Positions 8,952-19,737 are shown, counted from the stretch's first letter. The stretch is 64,000 nt of DNA from Micromonospora sp. CCTCC AA 2012012 (GCF_040499845.1 NZ_CP159342.1:4960001-5024000); one strand, 5' to 3'. Program-made: numbers and translations. The notes: generated from the sequence alone by a model not told the origin.

Positions 8952-10136
8952 TCAGTTGACCTCGACGAGGGGCAGCGACTTCCCGGCCCCGCCGCCCGGC
9001 AGGGCGATCGAGGAGAAGTGCGAGACCACCCGGTCGTCGCTCGGGTCGTCAGCCGGCGTCCAGTGCACGGCGAGCCGGTTGTAGAGGGTGTCGCGCTGCG
9101 CCGGGATCCGGTCGGCGGTGCGGATCATCTCGATCAGCTCGTGCAGGTTGGACCGGTGCCGGGCGCCTGCGGAGGAGATGACGTTCTCCTCCAGCATGAT
9201 CGAGCCGAGGTCGTCCACGCCCATGTGCAGCGCGACCTGGCCGACGTCCTTGCCGGTGGTGAGCCAGGACGCCTGCAGGTGCGGCACCGTCTCGAAGAAG
9301 AGCCGGGCGACCGCCACCAGCCGCAGGTATTCCAGGGTGGTGGCCTGGGTGCGGCCCTTGAGGTGGTTGTTCTCCGGCTGGTAGGTCCACGGGATGAAGG
9401 CCCGGAAACCACCGGTGCGATCCTGCACGTCGCGGATCATCCGCAGGTGCTCGATCCGCTCGGCGTTGGTCTCGCCGGTGCCCATCATCATCGTGGCCGT
9501 CGACTCCAGGCCCTGCCGGTGGGCCAGCTCCATCACCTCGAGCCAGCGCGCGCCCGACTCCTTCAGGGGCGCGATCGCCTTGCGCGGCCGGTCGGGCAGC
9601 ATCTCCGCGCCGGCGCCGGCGATCGAATCCAGCCCGGCCACCTTGATCCGGGCGATCGCCTCGTCCAGGCTGACGCCCGAGACCTTGGCCATGTGCAGGA
9701 TCTCGCTCGGCCCGATGGAGTGGATGGCCAGCTGCGGGTACGCCTTCTTGACCGAGGAGAAGAGCTCCTCGTAGTACTCCACGCCGTAGTCGGGGTGGTG
9801 GCCGCCCTGGAGCATGACCTGGGTGGCGCCCAGCTCGACCGCCTCGCCGCAGCGCCGCAGGATCTCCTCGGTCGGGTGGGTCCACCCTTCCTTGTGCTTG
9901 GGCGCGCGATAGAAGGCGCAGAACTTGCACGCCGTCACGCAGACGTTCGTGTAGTTGATGTTGCGGTCGATCAGGTACGTGACGATGTTGTCCGGGTAGC
10001 GGCGTCGACGTACCGCGTCCGCCGCCTCGCCCAGCGCGTGGAAGGGCGCCTCGGTGTAGAGCAGCAGGGCCTCCTCGGGCGTGATCCGCCCGCCGTCCGC
10101 GCCACGCTGCAGGATGTCGTCGATCTCCCGGCTCAC
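8952..10136 (-). CDS. mqnC: Cyclic dehypoxanthine futalosine synthase (radical SAM)
   Basis: Radical SAM enzyme of the futalosine menaquinone route: it cyclises dehypoxanthine futalosine to the cyclic form. The 394-residue protein has the cluster motif C66-x3-C70-x2-C73 (CVTACKFC), the follow-on FYRAPKHKEGW, VMLQGGHHPDYGVEYYEELF, and the C-terminal GVDDLGSIMLEENVISSAGA conserved in MqnC/MqnE/CofG-type proteins; HHP and the MLEENV block point to MqnC over MqnE. Start choice: GTG at 10134-10136 has GGAGG seven bases upstream, while the GTG six bases earlier nearly overlaps it. Stands as a single gene with hairpins after it. Confidence 0.93.
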   Translation of the reverse strand: MSREIDDILQRGADGGRITPEEALLLYTEAPFHALGEAADAVRRRRYPDNIVTYLIDRNINYTNVCVTACKFCAFYRAPKHKEGWTHPTEEILRRCGEAVELGATQVMLQGGHHPDYGVEYYEELFSSVKKAYPQLAIHSIGPSEILHMAKVSGVSLDEAIARIKVAGLDSIAGAGAEMLPDRPRKAIAPLKESGARWLEVMELAHRQGLESTATMMMGTGETNAERIEHLRMIRDVQDRTGGFRAFIPWTYQPENNHLKGRTQATTLEYLRLVAVARLFFETVPHLQASWLTTGKDVGQVALHMGVDDLGSIMLEENVISSAGARHRSNLHELIEMIRTADRIPAQRDTLYNRLAVHWTPADDPSDDRVVSHFSSIALPGGGAGKSLPLVEVN

Positions 10137-10469
10137 CGTCACGCCTCCGAGCCTACGTCGCCCGTCGGGACCGGGCGAAGAGCGGCCACCCGATGTGACG
10201 TCTCTGGCGCGACGGCGGCCGTGCTGGGCACCGTCCGTCACGATGGTGGTCGCACGGATAGTGCGGCCTTCCACCTTTGCTCTGCTGCCTCCGGCGCAAC
10301 AGTCACCCACCGTGGCGGGGAGCCTAGGAGAGATCCGGCGACCCGCCGGAAGAATGACTGGTCAGAACCGGTGTTGCCTCCGTTGCAGCAGAGCAAAGGC
10401 GGCGATGCGGCTGGCCGAGCGACGCGAGGCAGTCACCCAGCGCAGAACCTGGACCTCCGCACCCCCGCG
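10137..10469. other. Gene-free stretch between mqnC and paaE
   Basis: About 330 bases without a credible gene. It contains the mqnC leader, then a widely spaced perfect 15-bp inverted repeat (listed separately) and a small GATCCGGCGACCCGCCGG-like hairpin near 10332. It should hold the mqnC promoter and the end of the paa transcript; I could not identify -35/-10 boxes with confidence. Confidence 0.5.
10274..10399. repeat. Inverted repeat with 15-bp perfect arms and 96-base spacer
   Basis: CCTTTGCTCTGCTGC at 10274-10288 is exactly reverse-complementary to GCAGCAGAGCAAAGG at 10385-10399. The arms are richer in A/T than their surroundings, and imperfect complementarity continues inward (CCTCCGGCGCAAC versus GTTGCCTCCGTT). 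It lies between the paa operon end and the mqnC promoter. Confidence 0.6.
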
Positions 10470-11579
10470 TCACGCGTCGTAGTCGACGACGACCTTGTCG
10501 GTGGTCGGGCTGGACTGGCAGGTCAGGACGTAACCCGCCGCCACCTCGTCCGGCTCCAGGGCGTAGTTGCGGGCCATCGTCACCGCACCGTCCACCACCT
10601 TGGCCCGGCAGGTGGAGCACACCCCGCCCTTGCAGGCGTACGGCAGCTCGGCACGGACCTTCAGCGCCGCGTCCAGCACCCGCTCGTCCCGGTCCATGGT
10701 GAAGGTCGACGAGCGGCCCTCCAGCACGATCGTCACCTCGGCACCGGCCCCCGGCTCGTCGCCGGGACGGCGGACCGGCTCCGGCGGCGCGTCGACGTGG
10801 AACAGCTCGGTGCGCACCGCCGACTCCGGCAGGCCGCGCGCGGCCAGCACCGCCTTGGCGTCCAGCACCATCCCGTACGGGCCGCAGAGGAACCACTCCT
10901 CGATGGCGTCGCCGGGGACGACGGTGTCCAGCAGCCGGGTCAGCCGCTCGGCGTCGATCCGCCCGGACAGCAGCGCCGACTCGCCCTGCTCCCGGGAGAG
11001 CACGTGCACCAGGTGCAGCCGGGTCGGGTAGCGGTCCTTCAGGTCCGCCAGCTCCTCGGCGAACATCACCGTGTTCGCGGTGCGGTTGCCGTACACCAGG
11101 GTGAAGGTGCTGGCCGGCTCGACGGCCAGCGCGGTCGCGACCAGCGCGAGCACCGGGGTGATGCCGGAACCGGCGACCACCGCGCCGTAGTGGCGGACCC
11201 GGTCCGGCGCGAACGCCGTGGTGAAGTGCCCCAGCGGCGGCAGCACCTCGACGGTGTCGCCGCGGCGCAGCGCGCCGCAGGCGAACGCGGAGAAGGCGCC
11301 GCCGGGGACCTCCCGCACCCCGATCCGCAGCCGGCCGTGCCGGGCCAGCTCCTCGGGCGTCGAGCAGATCGAGTACGACCGCCGCACGTCCTCGCCGCCG
11401 TCGCCGGCCCGTCTCACGGTCAGGTGCTGGCCCGCGGAGAACGCGAAGGTCTCCCGCAGCTCCGCCGGCACGGCGAAGGTGACCGCCACGGAATCGTCGG
11501 TGAGCCGGTCGACGACGGCGACGGGCAGCGGGTGGAAGACCGGCCGGCGACGGACCGGTCGGGTGATGGTGACAGTCAC
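10470..11579 (-). CDS. paaE: 1,2-phenylacetyl-CoA epoxidase, reductase subunit
   Basis: NADPH-dependent ferredoxin reductase-type subunit (369 aa) that feeds electrons to the PaaA di-iron centre. An FNR-like FAD domain is at the N-terminus (RRSYSICSTPEE, then GGAFSAFACGALRRGD), the nucleotide domain has GSGITPVLALVATAL and FLCGPYGMV, and the C-terminal plant-type [2Fe-2S] domain has CKGGVCSTC followed by a distal cysteine in YVLTCQSSP. The GTG start (11577-11579) overlaps the paaD stop as GTGA. Last gene of paaABCDE; a regulator or the other paa catabolic genes are not present here. Confidence 0.95.
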   Translation of the reverse strand: MTVTITRPVRRRPVFHPLPVAVVDRLTDDSVAVTFAVPAELRETFAFSAGQHLTVRRAGDGGEDVRRSYSICSTPEELARHGRLRIGVREVPGGAFSAFACGALRRGDTVEVLPPLGHFTTAFAPDRVRHYGAVVAGSGITPVLALVATALAVEPASTFTLVYGNRTANTVMFAEELADLKDRYPTRLHLVHVLSREQGESALLSGRIDAERLTRLLDTVVPGDAIEEWFLCGPYGMVLDAKAVLAARGLPESAVRTELFHVDAPPEPVRRPGDEPGAGAEVTIVLEGRSSTFTMDRDERVLDAALKVRAELPYACKGGVCSTCRAKVVDGAVTMARNYALEPDEVAAGYVLTCQSSPTTDKVVVDYDA

Positions 11580-12049
11580 AGCGCCTTCAGGTGGTCGAAG
11601 GGTTCGGCGCAGGAACGGCAGCGCCAGAGGGCCTTGCACGCGGTGGAGCCGAAGCGGCTGACCTGCTCGGTCTCCACGGAGCCGCAGCGGGGACAGCGGA
11701 CGGCGAGGGTGAGCGGCACGACGGTGCCCGTCCGGACCGGGTGCGGCGGGGCGATGCCGGCCGCGGCGAGCTTGGCCCGCCCCTGGTCGGAGATCCAGTC
11801 GGTGCTCCAGGCCGGGCTGTGCACCGTCCGGACCTCGGCGTCCGGATGCCCGGCGGCGGCCAGGGCCCGGCGGATGTCCGACCGGATCACGTCCATCGCC
11901 GGGCAGCCGGTGTAGGTGGGGGTGATGGTGACGACGACCCGACCGGTGGCCGGATCCTCCTCGACCGCCCGCAGGATGCCCAGCTCGTCGATGGTGATCA
12001 CCCGGATCTCCGGATCCACCACCGACGCCGCGGCTTCCCTCGGAGTCAT
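11576..12049 (-). CDS. paaD: 1,2-phenylacetyl-CoA epoxidase, subunit D
   Basis: MIP18/DUF59-type protein (157 aa), thought to help cluster or di-iron assembly of the PaaABCE complex. The N-terminal DUF59 part shows VVDPEIRVITIDELGILR and TPTYTGCPAMDVI; the C-terminus has a four-cysteine zinc-ribbon-like region (VRCPRCGSVETEQ and CRSCAEPFDHLK). ATG at 12047-12049 overlaps the paaC stop by one base (TGATG); two in-frame GTG codons lie directly upstream and could also start it. Confidence 0.93.
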   Translation of the reverse strand: MTPREAAASVVDPEIRVITIDELGILRAVEEDPATGRVVVTITPTYTGCPAMDVIRSDIRRALAAAGHPDAEVRTVHSPAWSTDWISDQGRAKLAAAGIAPPHPVRTGTVVPLTLAVRCPRCGSVETEQVSRFGSTACKALWRCRSCAEPFDHLKAL

Positions 12050-12774
12050 CACCACCTGGCCCCGGGGTGGGCGCGGTGCAGCACCTGCATCTCGGCCAGC
12101 AGATAGGACAGGTGCTCGCTGTGCACGCCGTCCCGCCCGCCGCCGGGCATCCAGCCGTCCGCCGGGCGGGTCAGGGTGGCCTCGTCCAGCACGGCGGAGA
12201 CGACGGCGTCGAAGTCGGCCCGCAGGGTGGCCGGGTCGACCGGCGCCGCCGGGTCCGCCGTGAAGAGCTCATGGGTGTACGGCCACACCTCGTCGACGGC
12301 GGCCTGCATGCGCCGGTGCGACTCCTCGGTGCCGTCGCCGAGCCGCTTCACCCAGAGCGAGGCGTGGTCCAGGTGGTACGCCGACTCCTTGCGCGCCTTC
12401 GCCCCGATCGCGGCCAGCCGCTCGTCGGCGCAGCCGGCCAGCGCGGTGTAGAGCGGCAGCTGCCAGGCCGACAGGAAGAGCAGCTTCGCCATGGTCACCG
12501 CGTAGTCGCCGTTGGGCAGCTCGACCAGGAGGCAGTTGCGGAACTCCCGGTCGTCGCGCAGGTAGGCCAGCGCGTCCTCGTCCCGGCCGGCACCCTCCAG
12601 CTCCCCCGCGTACGTCAGCAGGAGGCGGGCCGCGCCGAGCTGGTCGAGGGCGATGTTGGCCAGCGCGATGTCCTCCTCCATCTCCGGCGCCCGGGTGGTC
12701 CACTCGGCGAGCCGCTGCGCCGCGATCAGCGCGTCGTCGCCGAGGGAGAGGACGAAATCGAACAGCTCGCTCAC
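12049..12774 (-). CDS. paaC: 1,2-phenylacetyl-CoA epoxidase, structural subunit C
   Basis: Ferritin-like non-catalytic partner of PaaA (241 aa), needed for the stable hetero-oligomer. Conserved segments include LGDDALIAAQRLAEWTTRAP, EEDIALANIALDQLGAARLL, RNCLLVELPNGDYAVTMAKL and ESAYHLDHASLWVKRLGDGT. GTG start at 12772-12774 overlaps the paaB stop (GTGA), so it is translationally coupled within the operon. Confidence 0.95.
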   Translation of the reverse strand: MSELFDFVLSLGDDALIAAQRLAEWTTRAPEMEEDIALANIALDQLGAARLLLTYAGELEGAGRDEDALAYLRDDREFRNCLLVELPNGDYAVTMAKLLFLSAWQLPLYTALAGCADERLAAIGAKARKESAYHLDHASLWVKRLGDGTEESHRRMQAAVDEVWPYTHELFTADPAAPVDPATLRADFDAVVSAVLDEATLTRPADGWMPGGGRDGVHSEHLSYLLAEMQVLHRAHPGARW

Positions 12775-13091
12775 AGGTGGGCCACCCCGTCCGGCACCTC
12801 GTAGAAGGTGGGGTGGCGGTAGACCTTGTCGGCGGCCGGGTCGAAGAAGGCGTCCTTCTCGTCCGGGCTGGACGCGGTGATCGCGCCCGCCGGCACCACC
12901 CAGATGGAGACGCCCTCCTGGCGGCGGGTGTAGAGGTCGCGGGCGTTGCGCAGGGCCAGCTCCGCGTCGGGGGCGTGCAGGCTGCCGACGTGGGTGTGCG
13001 ACAGTCCGCGCCGCGCCCGCACGAAGACCTCCCAGAGCGGCGAAGGATTCCCCGCGCCGAGCTGACCGGGTCGCTCACTACGCTCGCTCAC
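12771..13091 (-). CDS. paaB: 1,2-phenylacetyl-CoA epoxidase subunit B
   Basis: Small subunit of the epoxidase (106 aa) that bridges two PaaAC dimers. The conserved core [20 protein letters not shown], then [21 protein letters not shown] and [19 protein letters not shown], is unmistakable. GTG at 13089-13091 overlaps the paaA stop (GTGA). The first 14 residues ([14 protein letters not shown]) are unlike other family members and come from a locally repetitive CGCTCACTACGCTCGCTCA-type stretch. Confidence 0.93.
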   Translation of the reverse strand: MSERSERPGQLGAGNPSPLWEVFVRARRGLSHTHVGSLHAPDAELALRNARDLYTRRQEGVSIWVVPAGAITASSPDEKDAFFDPAADKVYRHPTFYEVPDGVAHL

Positions 13092-14155
13092 GCGGCCACC
13101 TTCTCCTTCTGTTCCGACCGCTTGGCGGCGTACGCCGCGGCGGCCTCGCGTACCCAGGCGCCCTCGGCGTGGGCGGCCCGGCGGTGTTCCATCCGCTGCC
13201 GGTTGCACGGGCCGTTGCCCTTGATCACCTGCATCAGCTCGTCGTAGTCGGGCTGGGTGTAGTCGTACGCCTGCCGCTCGTCGTTCCAGCGCAGGTCGGG
13301 GTCGGGGAGGGTGAGGCCGAGGATCTCGGCCTGCTGGACGCACATGTCCACGAAGCGCTGGCGCAGCTCGTCGTTGGAGAACCGCTTGATCTTCCAGGCC
13401 ATCGACTGGGCGGAGTGCGTCGAGTCGCCGTCCGGCGGGCCGAACATCGCCAGCGACGGGTACCACCAGCGGTCGACGGCGTCCTGCGCCATCGCCTTCT
13501 GCCCGGGGGTGCCGTGCGCCAGGGTGTGCAGGATCTCGTAGCCCTGGCGCTGGTGGAACGACTCCTCCTTGCAGACCCGGATCATCGCGCGGGCGTACGG
13601 GCCGTAGGAGCAGCGGCAGAGCGGGACCTGGTTGACGATCGCCGCGCCGTCCACCAGCCAGCCGATGGCACCCACGTCGGCCCAGGTCAGCGTCGGGTAG
13701 TTGAAGATCGAGCTGTACTTCTGCCGGCCGCCCAGGAGCAGCTCGACCAGCTCGTCCCGGCTGATGCCGAGGGTCTCCGCGGCGGCGTAGAGATAGAGAC
13801 CGTGGCCGGCCTCGTCCTGCACCTTGGCCAGCAGGATCGCCTTGCGCTTGAGCGAGGGGGCCCGGCTGATCCAGTTCCCCTCGGGCTGCATGCCGATGAT
13901 CTCGGAGTGCGCGTGCTGGGCGATCTGCCGGATCAGCGTCTTCCGGTACGCCTCGGGCATCCAGTCGCGCGGTTCGATCTTCTGGTCGGCGTCGATGACG
14001 TCGGCGAAGTACGCCGCGAGGTCCTCGTCCGGAGCGGGTCCACCGCGGCGGGCCCGGGCGGCGGCCTCGCGCAGTGCCGCCTCCGCCGCCTCGACCTCGC
14101 CGAGCAGGCCACCGCCGGGCGCGTCGTCGGGCGCGGAGAAGTCGTTGCCATACAT
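13088..14155 (-). CDS. paaA: 1,2-phenylacetyl-CoA epoxidase, catalytic subunit A
   Basis: Di-iron monooxygenase subunit (355 aa) that epoxidises the aromatic ring of phenylacetyl-CoA. The iron-ligand motifs are visible: [18 protein letters not shown] (E-x2-H) and [15 protein letters not shown] (E-x2-H), with an earlier [16 protein letters not shown] at 14153-14155 gives the normal length; the frame stays open 57 codons upstream but that part has no family similarity. No good Shine-Dalgarno precedes the ATG. It is the promoter-proximal gene of the operon. Confidence 0.95.
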   Translation of the reverse strand: MYGNDFSAPDDAPGGGLLGEVEAAEAALREAAARARRGGPAPDEDLAAYFADVIDADQKIEPRDWMPEAYRKTLIRQIAQHAHSEIIGMQPEGNWISRAPSLKRKAILLAKVQDEAGHGLYLYAAAETLGISRDELVELLLGGRQKYSSIFNYPTLTWADVGAIGWLVDGAAIVNQVPLCRCSYGPYARAMIRVCKEESFHQRQGYEILHTLAHGTPGQKAMAQDAVDRWWYPSLAMFGPPDGDSTHSAQSMAWKIKRFSNDELRQRFVDMCVQQAEILGLTLPDPDLRWNDERQAYDYTQPDYDELMQVIKGNGPCNRQRMEHRRAAHAEGAWVREAAAAYAAKRSEQKEKVAA

Positions 14156-14523
14156 GGAGCCAGTGTTACAGCTCGCGCCCGATGACACCAGAGGGTGTAA
14201 CAGGAAACCGGACACACCTTCCGTGACCGGATGACCGCTTCCGGTGAACGTCCCTGACCTGCGCAAACCTGTGAGTTGGGCCACGACCGGAAGATGAATC
14301 CTCGCAACGGTGGCATAGCGGTCCATTGCCCCGCCTTCGCGGCGAGTTGGCGGGCCTCAGGTTCTGGCGCCCGGCCTGTCCGGAAGTAGACTTCCCCCGG
14401 CACACCGATCGGCTGCTGACGATCGCCACCGGCTCACGGCCACTCCCCCGGCCCCCGGCGATCAGGCCGAACCCATTCGGAACAGCCGGTCCCCCCGGCC
14501 AGACATCTGGAGCTCACCCACTC
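14156..14523. other. Divergent intergenic region between paaA and the serine-hydrolase pair
   Basis: 368 bases with no convincing gene. Next to paaA it holds an inverted repeat (listed separately); the rest is ordinary high-GC sequence that should contain promoters for both directions. I see no clear -35/-10 pair. Confidence 0.5.
14164..14202. promoter_or_regulatory. Candidate operator upstream of paaA
   Basis: TGTTACA (14164-14170) and TGTAACA (14196-14202) are reverse complements separated by 25 bases, 9 to 47 bases before the paaA start. A TGACACCA half-site-like word lies between them. Phenylacetate operons are usually repressed by a TetR- or GntR-type PaaR/PaaX relieved by phenylacetyl-CoA; no such gene is in the window, so the assignment is inference. 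Confidence 0.35.
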
Positions 14524-15530
14524 ATGCGACCTCGCGTGACCATGGTGCTCGCCATCGTGGCGGTCCTCATCGGTGGCGTCATGCTGGTGCCCGCCGCGTA
14601 CGCCCGCCTCTCCGGCGGCGACAGCGTCGCGGGCCTCGGCGGCGTCGGCGGCGGCACGGAGCACGTCCCCGCGCCCGCCCCCACCACACCGCCCCCGCCC
14701 ACCCTGGCCAACGCCCCCGTCTCGGTGAACTTCAAGGGTGAGTTCTTCTCCTGGGCGCTGATGGACCGGCAGACCGGCAAGATCGACGGTGCGGCCAACA
14801 TGAACCGGACGAACTCGACCGAGTCGATGCTGAAGACCTGGATCGTCTCGGACTACCTGCGCCAGCTCGGCGACAGGCAGCCGACCCCCGAGCTGAAGAA
14901 GTGGGCGGGTCTGGCCATCCGGGACAGCAACGACGTCGGGGCCAACAAGGTGTACGCGGCGGCCGGCGGGTCGTACAAGCCGCAACCGAACGGAAAGCCG
15001 GACCCGGTGATCCAACGGGCCATCAAGATCTGCGGCCTGACCGACACCACGCGCAGCGGTCCCCCCGCCCCCGCCATGTACAACGGCTGGTGGAGCTTCA
15101 CCCGGATGTCCCCCCGGGACGCCGTCCGGCTCGGCGACTGCATCGCCGACGGCAAGGCGGCCGGACCGAAGTGGACCAAGTGGGTCCTCAACGAGATGGC
15201 CAACGTCCGGGGCAGCGTCAAGGACCAGCAGGAGAAGTCCGGCGGCGGCAAGTGGGGCATCGTCGACGGCCTGCCCGCCGAGATCAAGGCGCAGGGCCCG
15301 GTGAGTATCAAGAACGGCTGGACGCGGCTCGCCTACGACAACAACTGGCACGTCAACTGCCTGGCGGTCACCGACCGGTGGAGCCTCGCGGTGATGATGC
15401 GCTACCCCGCCGGCACCAGCATGGCCCCTTCGTACGGCGCGCAGGTCTGCGCCAGCGTCGCCACCCAACTGGTGACGCCGCAGCCCGGCGCCGCCCTCAA
15501 GGTGCCGCAGCAGCCGCTCGGGAAGCTCTG

Positions 15531-15531
<1 letters not shown>
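14524..15531 (+). CDS. Membrane-anchored serine beta-lactamase-like hydrolase (paralogue 1)
   Basis: 335 residues with an N-terminal hydrophobic anchor or signal (MVLAIVAVLIGGVMLVPAAYA), a short Pro/Thr linker and a beta-lactamase/PBP-fold domain. The catalytic S-x-x-K is seen as SMLK (STESMLKTWIVSDYL), the second motif is SND (RDSNDVGANKVY) in place of the usual SDN, and the KTG-like triad is KNG (SIKNGWTRLAYDNNWHVN). The substrate is unknown; related actinobacterial proteins are annotated only as serine hydrolases. ATG at 14524 is the start giving a normal leader. The stop overlaps the next gene start (TGATG), so the two are co-translated. Confidence 0.85.
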
Positions 15532-17347
<1,816 letters not shown>

Positions 17348-17412
17348 TCAGCGGGAGGCCGCCGGAGTGGCCAACTCCGCACGCCGGGGCCACCGGCCGG
17401 CCCGAAATCCGG

Positions 17413-17440
17413 TTGCCGGCCCGGTGGACGGCGGTAGGCT
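17413..17440 (+). promoter_or_regulatory. Candidate promoter of the HelR-like gene
   Basis: TTGCCG (17413-17418) and TAGGCT (17435-17440) are spaced by 16 bases and match a vegetative sigma-factor promoter reasonably. Transcription would start near 17447 and give a leader of about 109 bases that contains the two hairpins listed next. Confidence 0.45.
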
Positions 17441-17495
17441 GTCCCGTCCCCCGCCTGACGGCCGAGGTGTGTAGCACCGCAGCGGACGTCCCGCG

Positions 17496-17534
17496 CCGAC
17501 CCGCAGGGTCGGAAACGCGAGCGGCAGCGTTTTT
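17496..17534 (+). promoter_or_regulatory. Leader hairpins with U-run: possible attenuator upstream of helR
   Basis: A perfect stem CCGACCC/GGGTCGG (17496-17512, 3-base loop) is followed at once by AAACGC/GCGTTT (17513-17518 with 17527-17532) ending in five T's (17530-17534). The second looks like an intrinsic terminator with a real U-run, rare in this GC-rich window, and it sits only 22 bases before the helR start, ahead of its ribosome-binding site (AGGAG, 17544-17548). A GTG-initiated 30-codon reading frame (17467-17559) spans the leader and ends overlapping the helR ATG; whether it is translated is unknown. Confidence 0.4.
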
Positions 17535-17555
17535 CCCGTGTCGAGGAGTACGTGG

Positions 17556-19691
17556 ATGACCCTGCACGCCCAAGCACAGACCCTGGACGACGAACTCGGC
17601 GCCGAACGCGCCCACCTGGACACCTCGCGCGCCGCCCTGCGCCGGATGCGGGAACGCGCCGAGGCCCTCTTCGCCACCGGCGACACGGTCGCCGGGGACG
17701 CGTACACCGCCGAGCAGCTGGGCCGGCACATGGCCCGGCGGGTCGCCGAACTCGCCGACGACCCCACCACCCCGCTCTTCTTCGGCCGGCTCGACTTCGG
17801 CGGTTCCGCCGACAACCGGCACAGCGGTGCGGCGGATCCCGACGACGAAGTCGTCGGGATCTACCACGTCGGGCGGCGGCACGTCACCGACGAGGCGGGC
17901 GAGCCGCTGGTGCTGGACTGGCGGGCCCCGATCTCCCGCTCCTTCTACCGGGCCAGCGCCCGCGACCCGCAGGGCGTCGCCGTCCGCCGCCGGTTCGGGT
18001 TCAGCAGCGGCGCGCTGACCAGCTTCGAGGACGAGCACCTGGACCGGGGCGAGGAGCTGGGCACGGCCAGCCGGATCCTCACCGCCGAGATCGAACGCCC
18101 CCGCGTCGGCCCGATGCGGGACATCGTCGCCACCATCCAGCCCGAGCAGGACGAGCTGGTCCGGGCCGACCTGGCCGACTCGATCTGCGTCCAGGGGGCA
18201 CCCGGCACCGGCAAGACGGCCGTCGGGCTGCACCGGGCCGCGTACCTGCTCTATCTGCACCGGGAACGGCTGCGCCGCTCGGGCGTGCTGATCGTCGGGC
18301 CGAACCGGGCGTTCCTGTCGTACATCGCGGCGGTGCTGCCGGCGCTGGGCGAGGTCGAGGTCGCGCAGGCGACGGTGGAGGACCTGATCGCCCGGGTGCC
18401 GGTCCGGGCCGTCGAGGACCCGGCCGTCGCCACGGTGAAGCACGACGCCCGGATGGCCGAGGTGCTGCGCCGGGCGGTCGACGCGCACATCGGCACGCCG
18501 ACCGAGCCGATCATGGTGTCGGACGGCTCGTTCCGCTGGCGGATCGGCCTCGACCCGCTGCACCGGGTGGTCGAGGAGACCCGCCGGGAGGGGCTGCCGT
18601 ACGCGACCGGCCGGGAGCGGGTCCGGGCCCGGGTGGTGGGGCTGCTGCAACGCCAGGCCGAGGCGCGCCGCGCGGAGTCACCCGGCGACCCCTGGCTGCG
18701 CCGGATGGGGAAGGCGAAACCGGTCACCGGGTTCCTCGACGCGGTCTGGCCGGCGCTCACCCCGGAGGGGCTGGTGCACACCCTGCTCGGCGACCCCGAC
18801 GCCCTCGCCGTCGCGGCGGAGGGCCTGCTCACCGCCGACGAGCAGGCGCTGCTCCAGGGCCGCCGGCCGGACGACGACGGCGCGTCCGACGAGCCGGCGG
18901 CCGGGCGGCGGGGCGTACCGGCGACCGGGACGAAGCTCGGGCGCACCCCGAAGGCGACCCGGTGGACGGCCGCCGACGCGGTGCTCATCGACGAGGCGGC
19001 CGGGCTGCTGGAACGCCCCGCCGGCTTCGGGCACGTGGTGGTCGACGAGGCGCAGGACCTCTCCCCGATGCAGTGCCGGGCCATCGCCCGCCGCAGCGAA
19101 CACGGCTCGATCACGCTGCTGGGCGACCTGGCCCAGGGCACCGCCCCGTGGGCCGCCCGCGACTGGCGGGAGTCCCTGGCCCACCTGGGCAAGCCGGACG
19201 CCGTGGTGGTGCCGCTGAGCATCGGCTTCCGGGTGCCCGCCGCCGTGGTCGCGTTCGCCAACCGGCTGCTGCCGGTGCTCGCCGTCGACGTACCCCCGGC
19301 GCAGTCGCTGCGCCACGACGGGACGCTCGACGTGCGTACGGTGGAGGACCTGGTGGCGGCGGCGGTGGCCGAGGTGCGGGCGGCGCTCGCGCACGACGGC
19401 TCGGTCGGCGTGATCGCCGCCGACGACACGGTCGACCGGCTCCGCGCGGCACTGCACGCCGCCGGCGTCGAGACCGCGACCGCCGACGAGGTGGAGACCG
19501 CCGCGCGGGTCACCGTCGTCCCCGCCACCCTGGTCAAGGGCCTGGAGTACGACCACGTCGTGGTCGTCGAGCCGGCCGCGATCGTGGCGGCGGAACCGCG
19601 CGGGCTGCACCGCCTCTATGTGGTGCTGACCCGGGCGGTCTCCCGGCTGTCGGTGCTGCACACCGCGCCGCTGCCCGACCCGCTCGGCTGA
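17556..19691 (+). CDS. HelD/HelR-like RNA polymerase-associated ATPase (UvrD-like superfamily 1)
   Basis: 711 residues. The N-terminal part has a long coiled coil (DDELGAERAHLDTSRAALRR) that in HelD proteins enters RNA polymerase; then PLVLDWRAPISRSFYRAS, conserved in HelD; Walker A GAPGTGKTAVGLHRAAYL around residues 214-231; Walker B-like VVDEAQDLSPMQ; and the superfamily-1 end TLVKGLEYDHVVVVEP and LYVVLTRAVSRLSVLH. HelD-family proteins remove RNA polymerase from DNA and recycle it; the actinobacterial HelR subgroup gives tolerance to rifamycins. I chose ATG at 17556 because AGGAG lies seven bases before it; a GTG 18 bases upstream precedes that site. The subgroup (HelR versus other HelD) needs a tree. 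Confidence 0.88.
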   Translation: MTLHAQAQTLDDELGAERAHLDTSRAALRRMRERAEALFATGDTVAGDAYTAEQLGRHMARRVAELADDPTTPLFFGRLDFGGSADNRHSGAADPDDEVVGIYHVGRRHVTDEAGEPLVLDWRAPISRSFYRASARDPQGVAVRRRFGFSSGALTSFEDEHLDRGEELGTASRILTAEIERPRVGPMRDIVATIQPEQDELVRADLADSICVQGAPGTGKTAVGLHRAAYLLYLHRERLRRSGVLIVGPNRAFLSYIAAVLPALGEVEVAQATVEDLIARVPVRAVEDPAVATVKHDARMAEVLRRAVDAHIGTPTEPIMVSDGSFRWRIGLDPLHRVVEETRREGLPYATGRERVRARVVGLLQRQAEARRAESPGDPWLRRMGKAKPVTGFLDAVWPALTPEGLVHTLLGDPDALAVAAEGLLTADEQALLQGRRPDDDGASDEPAAGRRGVPATGTKLGRTPKATRWTAADAVLIDEAAGLLERPAGFGHVVVDEAQDLSPMQCRAIARRSEHGSITLLGDLAQGTAPWAARDWRESLAHLGKPDAVVVPLSIGFRVPAAVVAFANRLLPVLAVDVPPAQSLRHDGTLDVRTVEDLVAAAVAEVRAALAHDGSVGVIAADDTVDRLRAALHAAGVETATADEVETAARVTVVPATLVKGLEYDHVVVVEPAAIVAAEPRGLHRLYVVLTRAVSRLSVLHTAPLPDPLG

Positions 19692-19737
19692 GCCGTCAGC
19701 GCCGGCTCCGCCGGGCGTGGTGGCCCCGGCTGAGCCG

